Source of the DNA: Stieleria tagensis
Lineage (GTDB): Bacteria; Planctomycetota; Planctomycetia; Pirellulales; Pirellulaceae
NCBI RefSeq assembly: GCF_024129865.1
Contig: NZ_JAMYFE010000048.1
Coordinates: 1 to 64,000 of the forward strand
Direction: 5' to 3'
DNA: 64,000 nt
In this document: in pieces, positions 17,801 through 33,100 of the stretch
Layout: every line of letters starts with the position of its first letter
How positions within the stretch are numbered: position 1 is the stretch's first letter
The notes under the pieces: generated by a model
The model's database searches: none
What the model was told of the DNA's origin: nothing
What the model saw: only the letters and a program-made list of their open reading frames with translations
Translations under genes and position numbers: made by a program

Positions 17801-18822
17801 ATTTGCGTGCCCAGATTGCCGCCGGCCGCGAAGGGGCGGATGCCTTGCAGAAGATGACATCGGAACTGACGCTGCCGTTGGTCCAGCAGATGATGCAGCG
17901 ATTGTTGGAAGTCGCCGATCAGTCGGTGACGCGCTGGATCAAGACCTTGCCGCAGGGGCCGATGCAATTCGCAGACTGTTTGGACGACGGCACAAAAATC
18001 TGTGTGCGTCTGGAACGTGACGGAGACCGGCTGGTCGTCGACTTCGACGGCACCAGTGACGTTCATCCTCGTGGCTACAACGCGACACCGTCGATTGTGA
18101 CCTCGGCCGTGCTGTACGTGATGCGCTGTTTCTGTGATTCGAATCTGCCGCTTTGCGATGGCGTGATGCAATCGATTGATCTGCGGATACCCACCGGTTT
18201 GCTCTCGCCGCCCTTTGATCCCGATCCGGCCAAGTGTGCCGCTGTGGTCGCCGGCAATGTTGAAACCAGCCAGCGTTTGGTGGATGTGTTGTTGGGCGCG
18301 ATTGGATCGATCCAAACCGACGCACCCGTCTTTCGTAGTGTCGCCGCCAGCCAAGGGACGATGAACAACGTGCTGATCGGCGATGAAAGTTTCGGGTACT
18401 ACGAAACGATCGGCGGTGGTGCCGGCGCCACCGTTTTTGGCCCAGGTGCTGACGGGGTGCACACGCACATGACCAACACGCGGATCACCGACCCAGAAAT
18501 CTTGGAATCACGACTGCCGATTCGATTGCACGAGTTCTCAATCCGCCGCGGCAGTGGTGGTGGGGGGAAATACCGCGGCGGCGACGGACTGGTGCGGGTG
18601 TTCGAGTTTCTGCGACCATTGACCGTTTCCATGATCACCAGTCGGCGGACGACCGCACCCTATGGCGCTTCCGGTGGCGACCCCGGGAAAAGCGGCAAAA
18701 ACCTGTTGATCCGGCGCGATCAATCGGTCACCGAACTGCCTCCGGCGACGACCATCGAAGTTACAGCGGGTGACCGTTTGCGGATCGAAACGCCGGGCGG
18801 TGGCGGCTGGGGGACGGAGTGA
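14818..18822 (+). CDS. Fused hydantoinase A/B (5-oxoprolinase-type) protein
   Basis: 1334 aa, close to eukaryotic-type 5-oxoprolinase (about 1290 aa). The N-terminal HyuA half is ASKHA-fold: nucleotide-binding ADVGGTFTDCL, TTRGTNALLTR, and a second phosphate motif AIGLDMGGTSTDV. The HyuB half starts near residue 800 with RMQSIADAMGEVLRRTAVSVN and continues with YVSNDPYAGGSHLPDV and the Gly-rich GSGGGGKYRGGDG. The reaction is ATP-dependent opening of a cyclic amide (5-oxoproline or hydantoin). The start is a TTG preceded by GGAG; no other start precedes the conserved ADVGG. The exact substrate cannot be assigned. It stands alone with 40 bp after trkA. Confidence 0.9.
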   Translation: MSQFHQLSVCADVGGTFTDCLAAWTDAQGDSHSGCLKVLSTRLVRCRIERLADDGAIQLQIPAELLAGLPEGRLPVDFFRSAKLDGLVDGANLFWGHIESFDPDTAMVRVAHSERSSDADGLSAADRPGAGGLVEIDCHLEAPVLATHLLLGIPIDQPLPPLQVRLGTTRGTNALLTRSGAATAMIVTAGFADVLLIGQQDRPELFDLAFQKSPPLAEHVVEIQGRLDATGDELIGIDEPAISAALQSIYDAGIQTLAICLLHAHLNPAHEIAVQRLASEIGFREISRSSEVAPLVKLVPRAETTTLDAYLNPILSAYVRRVSQQFGGRNCEMRLMTSGGNLVASDDFRGRDSVLSGPAGGVVALQHIASSHHCRYAIGLDMGGTSTDVSRYDGQVGRRYETRIADLRVMTPMMDIHTVAAGGGSICDYVGGRLVVGPTSAGASPGPACYGRGGPLTVTDVNLLLGRLRVDRFPFPLLPAAAEERIKHVVSRMPPSPMSPSSSQIESLAEGFLDIAVTHMAEAVRAITTARGVDVRDHALVGFGGAAAQHICRIADVLGMKTIIDHPRASVLSAVGIGVALTGRIETLGVYKPLDEIDGHQFQRLAGQLCQETLQAIGISDSAAGQTRLECDCRYAGTDSAISLDLQRPVAPELDRLSQRFHQEHQQRFGYRREDRSIEVVCLRCEATESATGQRPELFSQPIRRATEGTGQSNATTRDSNKDRPTADVYCQGRWQSFHLIDRDRLAAGDSIDSCSIIVSDQSTLIVEPNWAGRVSQDGSIVLEPSATVGSDSAQATDDRAQWNESVQLEIVARRMQSIADAMGEVLRRTAVSVNVKERLDFSCAVFRGDGTLIANAPHVPVHLGAMGHTVRHLAKQFPEMSPGDCYVSNDPYAGGSHLPDVTVVTPVFQPDSADSADPTVRQPTFFVASRAHHAEIGGATPGSMPPMATTLAEEGVLVRAFALVRDGVSYENELGELLSSGQFPSRNVAENLADLRAQIAAGREGADALQKMTSELTLPLVQQMMQRLLEVADQSVTRWIKTLPQGPMQFADCLDDGTKICVRLERDGDRLVVDFDGTSDVHPRGYNATPSIVTSAVLYVMRCFCDSNLPLCDGVMQSIDLRIPTGLLSPPFDPDPAKCAAVVAGNVETSQRLVDVLLGAIGSIQTDAPVFRSVAASQGTMNNVLIGDESFGYYETIGGGAGATVFGPGADGVHTHMTNTRITDPEILESRLPIRLHEFSIRRGSGGGGKYRGGDGLVRVFEFLRPLTVSMITSRRTTAPYGASGGDPGKSGKNLLIRRDQSVTELPPATTIEVTAGDRLRIETPGGGGWGTE

Positions 18823-18948
18823 AAGAGTGCATCTGTTCCAGCTTCTGGCTAAACTTTGGTGACGACGTGATTGACGCTTGCGATGCGTCATTCCGCCGAC
18901 CCGCCGTTAACCCCGCTTCGATTCCACTTTCCTGCCACTGAATGACCT

Positions 18949-19683
18949 ATGAAACGTCGACCTTTTCTTGCCGCAGCAGCCTCCACCGGCGCATTGACCT
19001 GTTTGAAACCAGCGGAACTATTCGCCGCTGAGAAACTGGCTTTGTCCAAAGGCGACGTGATCCTGTTTCAAGGAGATTCGATCACCGATGCCGGGCGAGA
19101 AAAGAAGTCGCCGGTTGCCAATGCGGGCCTCGGGCGTGGGTACCCCAAATTCATCGCCGAATCGCTGCGTCAGGACCACCCCGATCTTGATTTGCAGATT
19201 CAAAATCGCGGCATCTCTGGTAACAAGGTTCCCGATCTGGATCGACGTTGGCAGGCAGATTGCATCGACCTTCAACCCAAGATTCTCAGTATTCTGATCG
19301 GTGTGAATGACATCTGGCACAAGTTGAATGGCAAATACGAAGGGACTTCGGAAAGCTACAAAGCTGGATTCGCCGCTTTACTGGAACGCACCCGAACGGC
19401 CCTTCCGCAGACAACGTTTGTGATCTGCGAACCGTTTGTATTGATGAGTGGAACGGTCAAAGAGAATCAAGACAAATGGTTCCCGGAATTCGACGTGCGA
19501 CGAACGTATGCCAAAGAAGTCGCAATGGATGCAGGAGCAATCTGGGTTCCCTTTCAAACCATGTTCGACGATTCCGTTGCGTCCGGAACCGAACCGCAAA
19601 AGCTGGCCGGCGACGGTGTGCACCCGACTCAGCTAGGGCACCAGCTGATGGCCAAAACCTGGCGCGAAGTCGTGGGAATTTGA
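18949..19683 (+). CDS. Exported SGNH/GDSL-family hydrolase
   Basis: 244 aa. The N-terminus MKRRPFLAAAASTGAL resembles a Tat signal (RR then a small-residue hydrophobic stretch). The catalytic Ser lies in FQGDSITDAG (block I), Asn in GVNDIWH (block III), and the Asp-x-x-His pair in GDGVHPTQLGHQ (block V). A lipase, acetyl-xylan esterase-like or other carbohydrate esterase activity is possible. It lies outside the xylan island and shows no close operon partner (the next gene starts 72 bp later). Confidence 0.88.
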   Translation: MKRRPFLAAAASTGALTCLKPAELFAAEKLALSKGDVILFQGDSITDAGREKKSPVANAGLGRGYPKFIAESLRQDHPDLDLQIQNRGISGNKVPDLDRRWQADCIDLQPKILSILIGVNDIWHKLNGKYEGTSESYKAGFAALLERTRTALPQTTFVICEPFVLMSGTVKENQDKWFPEFDVRRTYAKEVAMDAGAIWVPFQTMFDDSVASGTEPQKLAGDGVHPTQLGHQLMAKTWREVVGI

Positions 19684-19755
19684 GCTGGCCTTTCAACCGC
19701 AGCTTGCGCCACTAGAAGTTCTGAAATCTTCGCTTGTTTCCCTTCGGATTTTGTC

Positions 19756-20427
19756 ATGAACATCCAATCGACGATTATCAAGAATCCCAATTTGAAAGAG
19801 GCGATTGCCGAGGGGACATTGGAGGAGCCGTCGATCATTCTTCGCACACCCGATGGCAATCGTGATCTGTTGTTGATGCGGAAAGGCTACTCGGATCCAA
19901 ATTTGAAACCGTTGCTCTTTCCGATCAAAAGTCTTGTCGCGAAGGCAATCACTCAAATGGCGCCGGACAAATCGGCACTGGTCGAGGGTGTGTCTGTGAT
20001 CATCGACTTGACCGTCAAAATGGCTGGTGTGATTGAAAAATCGCAGATTGCATCCTTAACTCCGATCGACGCCACGGATCAATTTTCGCAGATGGTCCGA
20101 AGTGCCGACATTGATTGCGATGACCCAGCGGCCAGGCAAAAGCAAATGCACGCCATCTTTGGTACCGGTTCCAAACCTGTCGGTGTTATCAGCTTTCTCG
20201 CGAGCTTTGGAAGTGATGACCAAACCGTTGCGTCAACATCGCCGGTCGAGATCATCGCCGGTGAAATTCCGATACTCGGAGACTTGTTTCAGATCTTTTC
20301 CGGGCTCGTTGGGTGGCTGGATGCCCAAACACCGCCATCTCGACTGGCGGCTTGTTCGCTGGATCCCAATCTGATGGCAGAGCTACGACAGCGATTGTCC
20401 CAGCCGGCGAACGAGACCGCCACTTAG
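19756..20427 (+). CDS. Hypothetical protein
   Basis: 223 aa, no signal peptide, no recognisable family. The composition is ordinary, with a hydrophobic stretch around VIDLTVKMAGVIE and a moderately hydrophobic segment near residue 185 (GDLFQIFSGLVGWLD). The opening ATG follows a short spacer after the SGNH gene. A 62-bp gap separates it from the DUF1579-like gene on the same strand. The coding call rests on a long frame with sensible composition and collinear neighbours. Confidence 0.65.
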   Translation: MNIQSTIIKNPNLKEAIAEGTLEEPSIILRTPDGNRDLLLMRKGYSDPNLKPLLFPIKSLVAKAITQMAPDKSALVEGVSVIIDLTVKMAGVIEKSQIASLTPIDATDQFSQMVRSADIDCDDPAARQKQMHAIFGTGSKPVGVISFLASFGSDDQTVASTSPVEIIAGEIPILGDLFQIFSGLVGWLDAQTPPSRLAACSLDPNLMAELRQRLSQPANETAT

Positions 20428-20477
20428 TGCCCCGAATCACCCGCCAAGTCACTCTACGGTTTCTTGTTTCTGTTTCC

Positions 20478-20484
20478 AGGAGAA
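20478..20484 (+). promoter_or_regulatory. Shine-Dalgarno deciding the DUF1579-like start
   Basis: AGGAGAA, 5 nt before the ATG at 20,490. It marks the true start of the signal-peptide form against an open frame that extends 59 codons further upstream into the preceding gene. Confidence 0.7.
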
Positions 20485-20489
20485 CTCTG

Positions 20490-21038
20490 ATGAAACCCGC
20501 TATTGTCCTGCTGATCTTGTTTGTCATCGCGACAAGACCCGCCAACGCCCAACCGCCCCAATTGCCGACGGCAGAAAAGGAACACGCGTGGCTACAGAAA
20601 TTCAACGGCCAATGGGAATCGAACTCAAAATCGATTGCCAGCGACCAGTCACCCGAAGTCGAATGCACGGGGAGCATGTCCTCTCGGATGCTGGGTGAAT
20701 TTTGGGTAATCAATCGGTTTGAAGGTGAAGCCGGTGGGCAGAGCTTTCAAGCCATTCAGACGATTGGATACGACACGACCAAGAAGAAGTACGTCGGCAG
20801 TTGGGTGGATTCGATGCTGAACCACATGTGGCAGTACAGCGGCACAGTCAGCGAAGACGGCAAGCGATTGGAGTTGGTTGCCGATGGCCCGAACTTCATG
20901 GACGGTGGCAAGCTGACAAAATTTCGCGACAGCTACGAATTCCAATCACCCGATGTGTGCATCGCAACATCCGAAATCCAAAACGAGGATGGAAAGTGGA
21001 CCGTGATGATGCAAGGCAAGATGACACGCGTGAAGTGA
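20490..21038 (+). CDS. Secreted DUF1579-like protein
   Basis: 182 aa. Signal peptide MKPAIVLLILFVIATRPANAQ, then a lipocalin-like beta domain with the pattern typical of DUF1579: HAWLQKFNGQWES near the N-terminus, SMSSRMLGEFWV, IQTIGYDTTKKKYVGSWVDS, and a C-terminal WTVMMQGKM. The function of the family is unknown. The start is fixed by AGGAGAA. It is the last gene before the IS3-type element, whose left inverted repeat begins 75 bp after the stop. Confidence 0.85.
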   Translation: MKPAIVLLILFVIATRPANAQPPQLPTAEKEHAWLQKFNGQWESNSKSIASDQSPEVECTGSMSSRMLGEFWVINRFEGEAGGQSFQAIQTIGYDTTKKKYVGSWVDSMLNHMWQYSGTVSEDGKRLELVADGPNFMDGGKLTKFRDSYEFQSPDVCIATSEIQNEDGKWTVMMQGKMTRVK

Positions 21039-21112
21039 AAAAGGGGTTTGACTCGAATGCCGCGTGGTTAGCCATAAGTGGTTTATGCGGCTGACCGGAA
21101 TGTGTCAACGAC

Positions 21113-21126
21113 AGTGAGACAACTTT
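21113..21126 (+). repeat. IS left terminal inverted repeat
   Basis: AGTGAGACAACTTT, perfect match to the complement of 22,782-22,795. Confidence 0.85.
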
Positions 21127-22793
21127 TTGATGTGGATTAGTTGCTGATTCCAGACTGGTCAGGGGCCAGCCCCCGAACCCCCGAGATTTTTTCAGGCATG
21201 ACTCGGGTGTTCAAAGTGTTTTGATCGTCTATCGTTGAATTGTCCGGCGAAACAGACGTGGGCTCTGCGGAGACGCAACCTGCCGAGGGATAGTCGGATC
21301 GAGGGTGCGTCAAAGGCGTTACTTCAGGAGCCCCTGGGCAATTCGCTTCAGGGGCTTCGCTTTTTACTTCAGGTTCTCGTTTGGGCGCATTGATCCAAAC
21401 TGCTGCTGGAATCTCGCCGGGCTGTGGGATGCCGTGCACAAAACGTTCGGGATTGTTCCGCCATGCTTCTTGAAGCGTTTTTCTTCGCCCTGCAATGATT
21501 TCATCGGCCTGGCCGAAATGCAACGATGATGGCGTCAGCAGGCTGATGCCGCTGTGATAATGCTCGTCGTTGTACCAGCCAAAGAAATCTCGACAGAACC
21601 CGATCGCATCTTCGTGGCATCCGAATCGCTTCGGGAATTCAGGACGGTACTTCATTGTTTTGAATTGGCTTTCCGAAAATGGATTGTCGTTGGAAACATG
21701 CGGTCGACTGTGTGACTTGGCGACACCCAGCGAACCAGGCAGTTCGGCCACTGAATGAGATGTCATCGAAGGGCCACGATCGCTGTGAAGGATCAATTGT
21801 TCCGGCTGGACTTCTTGCTTTTCAATGGTTGTTTCAATGAGTTGTTTCGCCAAATCGCCACTTTCGCGATGCGCCAGCATCCAGCCGACTACAAAGCGCC
21901 TGTAGATATCCAAGATGACGTAAAGGTAAAAATAGGTCCATGTCTCCGGACCCTTCAGCTTGGTGATGTCCCACGACCAAACTTCATTGGGACCGCTCGC
22001 AAGCAATTCAGGCTTTTGGTAATTGGGGTGTTGTAGCTGGTTTCGTCGTTCGCGAGAGCTTTGATTCTCGTCGAGCACGCGATACATCGTCCGCACGCTG
22101 CACAGGTAATCACCTTCATCAAGCAATTTCGAGTAGACCTGCCGCGGTGACTGATCGGCGAAACGTTCGCTGTTAAGCTGGTCGAGCACTGCCTTTCGTT
22201 CTTCGGCTGAAAGTGCACGAGCAGGGGGCGGCCTCGCTTTAGGTTGCCGATCGGGTTCACGGCGACGGTAAAACGTCGCCCGCGAAACGCTTAATGCTCG
22301 GCAAGCAGCGGCGACACCGACTCGCTTGCTGAGCCCTTCGACCGCTTTTAGTCGTTCTTCTCGGGTGATCGAGTCTGCATCATCTCCGAGACTTTTTTTT
22401 TGGACGTCAATGATCAACTCCGCCTGGCGGAGCCGTTCTTTCAGGCGTTCGTTCTCGCGTATCAGAGAAGCTTTCTCTTTTGCCGCTGACGGTTGTGCCG
22501 GTGACGCTGCTTTGCTGGACTTTTTCGATGATGGGAATGCTTCTTCCCGAAGTTGGCGACGCCAGCGTTGAACCACTGACGAATAGAGGCCCTCGGGACG
22601 AAGCAAGGCACCGATCTCACCGGGCTGCGTGCAAGCTTCGGCCTCGATCGCGATGCGGCGTTTGTACTCCTCAGTAAAGCGACGGCGGGCCGCCTTCTCG
22701 ATTACCTCAGGATTTTTCGAAATCTTTTTGTCGGCATTCTCGGTCATGTAAACTCTCCGTGCCCTCAACTTTGAAAATCTCAAAGTTGTCTCA
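21115..22793 (-). mobile_element. IS3-family-like insertion sequence
   Basis: About 1.68 kb bounded by an inverted repeat: AGTGAGACAACTTT at 21,113-21,126 and its perfect complement at 22,782-22,795, with tips TG...CA as in IS3 elements. It holds one transposase gene reading leftward. I see no convincing target-site duplication next to either tip (CAG on the left, CTC on the right), which hints at rearrangement or imprecise end placement. It forms the left border of the xylan locus. Confidence 0.8.
21137..22747 (-). CDS. IS3-type transposase with OrfA and OrfB in one frame
   Basis: 536 aa from the ATG at 22,747 (MTENADKKISKNPEV). The first 100 residues are the HTH/leucine-zipper OrfA part (RRRFTEEYKRRIAIEA, EALxRPEGLYSSVVQRWR-like, then KERLRQAELIIDVQKK). 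From about residue 165 comes the OrfB HTH_21/rve part with the DDE triad in WSWDITKL, LHSDRGPSM and NPFSESQFKTMKY. In classical IS3 elements the two parts need a -1 frameshift; here they are continuous. The C-terminal 90 residues after the catalytic core are unusually long and acidic/Pro-rich. Intact-looking. Confidence 0.92.
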   Translation of the reverse strand: MTENADKKISKNPEVIEKAARRRFTEEYKRRIAIEAEACTQPGEIGALLRPEGLYSSVVQRWRRQLREEAFPSSKKSSKAASPAQPSAAKEKASLIRENERLKERLRQAELIIDVQKKSLGDDADSITREERLKAVEGLSKRVGVAAACRALSVSRATFYRRREPDRQPKARPPPARALSAEERKAVLDQLNSERFADQSPRQVYSKLLDEGDYLCSVRTMYRVLDENQSSRERRNQLQHPNYQKPELLASGPNEVWSWDITKLKGPETWTYFYLYVILDIYRRFVVGWMLAHRESGDLAKQLIETTIEKQEVQPEQLILHSDRGPSMTSHSVAELPGSLGVAKSHSRPHVSNDNPFSESQFKTMKYRPEFPKRFGCHEDAIGFCRDFFGWYNDEHYHSGISLLTPSSLHFGQADEIIAGRRKTLQEAWRNNPERFVHGIPQPGEIPAAVWINAPKREPEVKSEAPEANCPGAPEVTPLTHPRSDYPSAGCVSAEPTSVSPDNSTIDDQNTLNTRVMPEKISGVRGLAPDQSGISN

Positions 22794-22795
22794 CT
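22782..22795 (-). repeat. IS right terminal inverted repeat
   Basis: Complement of AGTGAGACAACTTT, 35 bp upstream of the transposase start. Confidence 0.85.
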
Positions 22796-23370
22796 CATGT
22801 TGGCACACAGGGGGCCGCCGTACCAAGTGTGACGCCCGTAAGCCGCGAACCTCTCATCGCTAGAACGTTCGTAGCCGTGACATTTGTGCCGCTTTGAACC
22901 CAAACGGCCTCTGACTCAGTAAGCCATTTCCCTGTCAGGATTTACGAAAAAGAGAAGTCCCGCGAAATTTCACGCTGGGGGTCCTGCACGGGGAGGCCGC
23001 CGCTTCAAGAAGCTTGCCGGTTCTATCGGTCGCAACGATCGCGGTTAGCTTGAAGGTCCGATAACCTCAGCTATGTCGCGAAGTGTTTCACGTTGTGACG
23101 ATTGTGCGGGTGCGGCTTTGCCGCCAGTAGTGTCCGTCAAGTTTCGTACATTTGGATATTCCATCCCTGACTCTGGAACGATTCTCGCGGTCGTTATATC
23201 TTCGAGCATCCGAACTCGTTGTCGGGATCAAGCCACGGAACTCCTGTTCCCCACACCAGAGAATCCCATTGATGGTTGTCGGTGATCGTTCCAGGGGCGT
23301 CTGGGCTTCCCCAGCCACCACTCGCTATTGACAGAATTTAAACCAGCCGCTGGCACCTCATATCTACGTC
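22796..23370. other. Intergenic region right of the IS
   Basis: 575 bp between the IS and the esterase gene. Only short frames occur and none resembles a known protein; no hairpin or tRNA was seen. It may be degenerate sequence left by insertion. Confidence 0.5.
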
Positions 23371-24357
23371 CTAGCTCGCCGGCTTCAGATAACCATGCAT
23401 TCCGAGCCAACGAACATAGGCATCGAACCAGCCGGTGCTGGTAGTGGATTTCTGGTACATGCCAAAGCCGTGTCCACCTTGTTCGTAGTAATGCAATTCA
23501 ACAGGGCGATTTGCTTTACGCCAGCTCTCAATCAGACCAAAGCCAACAGGGAAAAGTGGGTCATCGGCTGCGATAGCAACGAATAGGGGCGGTGCGTCGG
23601 CGGGAACGTCAACCGCATTCAGTCCGCCATAGATGCTGGCGATGAATGCGGGTTTGCTTTCCCCTCCGCTCAGCGTTGTTGTCATGGTGAGCATCGCGCC
23701 AGCAGAGAATCCGATCATGCCGATGCGGTCTGGATCCACGTGCCATTTCTCGGAATTCTCGCGGATGAGCGCGAAAGCGGCGTTCGCGTCGGCAATCTGC
23801 GGTGCAATACGAGCGGTCATCTCTGCCGGTGTAGGACGCCCCGAACGCGGCCCACCCCTAGGCCGGGGTCTAGTAGGATTTGCGAACTCATTGAGATCGG
23901 CCGCAGTCTGATTAAGACGATACTTGAGCACAAAAGCCGCTACACCTTTGGCGGCAAGCGCCTCGGCGACTTGCCAACCTTCATTTTCCATTGACAACGT
24001 TCTGAAACCTCCTCCTGGTGCAACAATCACAGCCGCGCCGGTCGCATTCCCAGGATCAGGTAGAAAGGGAGTCAACGTGGCCACAGTAACATTGCGCGCG
24101 AACTTGCTACCGTATTGACGATGCCAGGACTCGGGCGTTTCGGCGCCGGGCAATGGACCAGTTCCCAACGCGATGGCGTTGGGCTGTGCGGGGGTTTCGA
24201 TCGACGTCATGGCATCTCTCGGAGTGTTTTGCTCCGGTGCGTTTGGACTTGCCGCTTCCTGAGCTATTGCTGGCGCAAGTATCGAGAGAAAGCACGCTGA
24301 CGATAACGACACACAATACAACGTTGTCTTGACCTCTCTAAACAAGCGAAAGTTCAC
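23371..24357 (-). CDS. Secreted alpha/beta-hydrolase esterase (BD-FAE/acetyl-xylan esterase-like)
   Basis: 328 aa from the GTG at 24,357 (MNFRLFREVKTTLYC), which puts a signal peptide in place (VSLSSACFLSILAPAIAQ). The longer frame to 24,561 would bury it. The alpha/beta-hydrolase features are an oxyanion HGG-like VIVAPGGGFRTLS, nucleophile Ser in MIGFSAGAML, acid Asp in AADDPLFPV and His in GGHGFGMYQ. A Pro/Arg-rich loop (TRPRPRGGPRSGRP) interrupts the middle. The protein likely removes acyl groups from sugars or hemicellulose. It lies 219 bp downstream of the multi-domain xylanase on the same strand, so a common role in xylan deacylation is inferred. Confidence 0.85.
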   Translation of the reverse strand: MNFRLFREVKTTLYCVSLSSACFLSILAPAIAQEAASPNAPEQNTPRDAMTSIETPAQPNAIALGTGPLPGAETPESWHRQYGSKFARNVTVATLTPFLPDPGNATGAAVIVAPGGGFRTLSMENEGWQVAEALAAKGVAAFVLKYRLNQTAADLNEFANPTRPRPRGGPRSGRPTPAEMTARIAPQIADANAAFALIRENSEKWHVDPDRIGMIGFSAGAMLTMTTTLSGGESKPAFIASIYGGLNAVDVPADAPPLFVAIAADDPLFPVGFGLIESWRKANRPVELHYYEQGGHGFGMYQKSTTSTGWFDAYVRWLGMHGYLKPAS

Positions 24358-24576
24358 GATTCTTGTATTCCTATTTTTCACAGATGACTCCAATGCTAAA
24401 TGGCTTATTCGAGGGAATGCCAAAGTCGGATCTAGGACCGCCCAATCAGATTGTGGAGTATCCGATAAGTCGATCGGTCTAGCAGATTCTGCAGCTGCGG
24501 CTTGCCGCCTGAATAGTAATGAAGCAGGCCAAGATTCCTGCTCATGACGCTGCATGATCATTCAGATTGATGCGTG

Positions 24577-30117
<5,541 letters not shown>

Positions 30118-30129
30118 TCACCGTCGGGT

Positions 30130-33100
30130 CTAGTGACCTTCACCTGCAAACTCGACGGTCACCGCAAACACGAGCGGAAGCGAAAAGTCACCTCCTTTCA
30201 AGAATTCGATTTTCGTAAGTGCTTTGTCAGCTTCGGCAGGAATCTTCAAGTAGCGGATTTGCTTGCCGCCGGCTTCAATCGCCTTCTTCGATTCCGGCAC
30301 ATCCTCGCCCGCTTGGTAAGTCACGATGTGCTTGCCGTTTACCAGTTCAAAATCACTTGTGCTTCCGTCAGCGTAATGACGACGGACGATCATGCTGGTC
30401 GTTTCGTCCTTGAAACGCGGGTAGGCAGCCCAGGCGACGCCCCCCAACATGTGAATCGTTTTCACGTTTCCAGCGCAGTCGAGGCTAGCCGATTCTGGCA
30501 ACGTGCTTGGGAATCGCGATGATTGACGTTGCAAACCGATGATGTTGGCGATCCGATCTCCCTGGGGATCGACCAATTCGAACGGAACGCCTTCGACCTC
30601 CACACGCCCGTAGGAATCGAGTACAAACTCGTCTCCAGGTCGTCCGCGGAATCCGGGGAGGCCTTTTTTGCTGTTGATGGTCGCAGAGCTAGAGATGTTC
30701 AGCGGCGCGTACTTGCCACGTTTGGCGAGAAACGAAAGCAGATCCGCCATTTCAGTTTTACTGATCGAGCTTTCAAAACCCTCTGGCATCAATGACTTGT
30801 GCGACGAAGTCAATTGCTCGATGTCTTCGCGAAGGACCAGCTTTTCTTTGCCTTGCGTGTCGATGATGCGTAGCGAGTTTGCCGACTCGCCGGCTAGCAT
30901 TCCGGAGAGCACATTTCCGTCGACGGTCAAAATCTGGTACGTGCGGAAGTTGCTTTCGACGCTTCGCGATGGATCGAGGACGTTCATCAAGATTTCTTCT
31001 TTGGGATGAACCGCCATGCCCGTCAAGTTAGGACCGATTTCTTGTCCGATTTCGCCATGGATGTGGCAAGCCGAGCAATGTTTCTTGAACATAGCCAGGC
31101 CGTTCGTCACATCGCCATCCACGGCAGCGACCGGTAACCATTGATCGACCAATGCTTGGCGATTAGATGTTACCATCGCACCTCGCGTTTCCATCAACTC
31201 CTTCGCTCGCGATGCTATCGATGAGGTGGGGTGGTTCAGTAAGGCTTGGCGTTGATCGAGCTGAAGATCATTGAATTGCACTTGTCCATCGGCAATGGCG
31301 TCCAGCAAATCTTCAGTGCCGTCGGCTCGGGATAAAAGCAACGTCAGAACTTGGCTACCGAGTTTTGGCCCCAGCGAGGTTTTCATGTCCAACAACGTTT
31401 CGGAAAGACCATTCACGCGCGCGGCCTGCAGTGAGTTCAGTGCCGCGATCCCAGTTTCTGGAGCCAGTTGCGGTGTAAAGAACGCTTCGACCGCGTCGAG
31501 AATCTTTGGACTCATTGGTGCAAGGCGAATCGCTTGATCCCAAGCACTCAGACGTTTCTCGGAATCGGCATCCGCGTCCAAAGCGGTTGTCAGCAGTTCG
31601 TCCTGTATTTCACTGACAATCTCGTTTAGGTTCGTGATCGACCACTTGTCGGCTACCGCCAGGATCGCGGCTTTGCTTTCGACCGAAGTGTCGTTGGCTA
31701 AGAAGCGGTCACGAACAATTTTCTGTGATGACTCGGGAAGATTAAGAACCAGATCTCGCGGCCAACCCTTTGCTAAGCCTTCCCAGACCGTGACGGCGAC
31801 TGGCGAATCGGGCGAGATTTCAAGCAGCTCGCTGATTTGCTCAGCTGTGGGATTGCTCCGCGCGAGGTGCTCCGCCAGAACGGCAATCCGTTGATTGAGC
31901 GAATTCGCCGCGGACGGACTCATTTTGCCGAGCGCCACGATCGTCGCAGCAGGATCGGTCGAAGCAGCGGAAGTCCATGCGTCCAATAAAACGCGATCGT
32001 CTTCGATCGAAGGTATCAAGCCAGTAAGCTCGTCGCCGCTGATCGCAGCGTTCGCTTTTCCTTCTGCAACGCGCAGCAACAAGGTCAACCGCACCTTGGG
32101 GTCGACATCGTTTTGCAGACCCGCTTCAATCGCCTTGGCGACTTGCTCGCTACCGCAACTCGTGATTGCCGCGTTGCGCACGGGGCTGGATACATGACCG
32201 AAACCGGCGGCACACGCCTTTGCAAGTGCAGCGACTGCTGATTCGTTACCCGTTTCCGACATGCCTGCAAGCGTCCAAATCGCATGCATTGCGGCTGGGT
32301 TTAATCCGATCTCGTCGACTTGATCATTGTCGACCAATGAAACGAGAGCACTGAGCGTCGCATCGTCAGCCGCCCCACGTTCCACCAAAAGACGTTGTGC
32401 CGTTCGACGCCAAAAGAAATTGTCATTACTGAGTGCCGTAACCAACTCGGCGTTCTCTGCATCAGCGAGTTGTAACGTTCGCGTCGCAGAGCCGCTGCCT
32501 GCCTCGTCGGTCACCAATCGATAGACTCGGGCAAAACGTTTGTCTCGCAGATCACTTTCATAAGCAGCCCCTTTGCCGGTTTGGAAACCGTTGGGCGTCG
32601 GGTTGTGCTGAACAATGTAGTTGTACCAGTCCAAGACCCATACGTTGCCGTCGGGACCGACCTCCGACATGATCGGAGCTGACCAGTCATCGATGCTGGC
32701 AACCGTGTTGAACGCGTTTCGACTTCGATAGCTTGCACCGTCCTTCTCCAGCACGAAAGAACCAACGAGGTGCCCCGTCGGACCGCAGACCATTTGAATT
32801 CGGTTCCACCAAGTCGGTGGATAGTTGCGAGCGGTGTAGATTGCTGAGCCGCAACCGGCTGTAAATCCGCCGTGCCAGTCCACCTGACGGATGCGATCAT
32901 CGATCGGATCGAACTGATGCGACTGGGCAATATTTTGAAGAGTCTCGGGCGACCAGCCGGCGACTTGATCGTAATACCGATTGGGAATCGGCATGTGAAC
33001 GCTCGGGCAACCGTTGGCAGTTGAACCAAAGACATAGCCTTCCTCGCTGAAACCCAGCCCCCAGGTGTTGTTGTTCGTGCCTCTCATGAACTCCAATGCA

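Noticed and set aside
22748-22903. N-terminal extension of the IS transposase to 22,903
   Set aside because: The added 52 residues cross the right inverted repeat and have no family match; the ATG at 22,747 gives the usual N-terminus.
23073-23321. Overlapping small frames on both strands right of the IS
   Set aside because: About 70-77 codons each, no motif, no Shine-Dalgarno, and they overlap antisense; probably chance frames in degenerate sequence.
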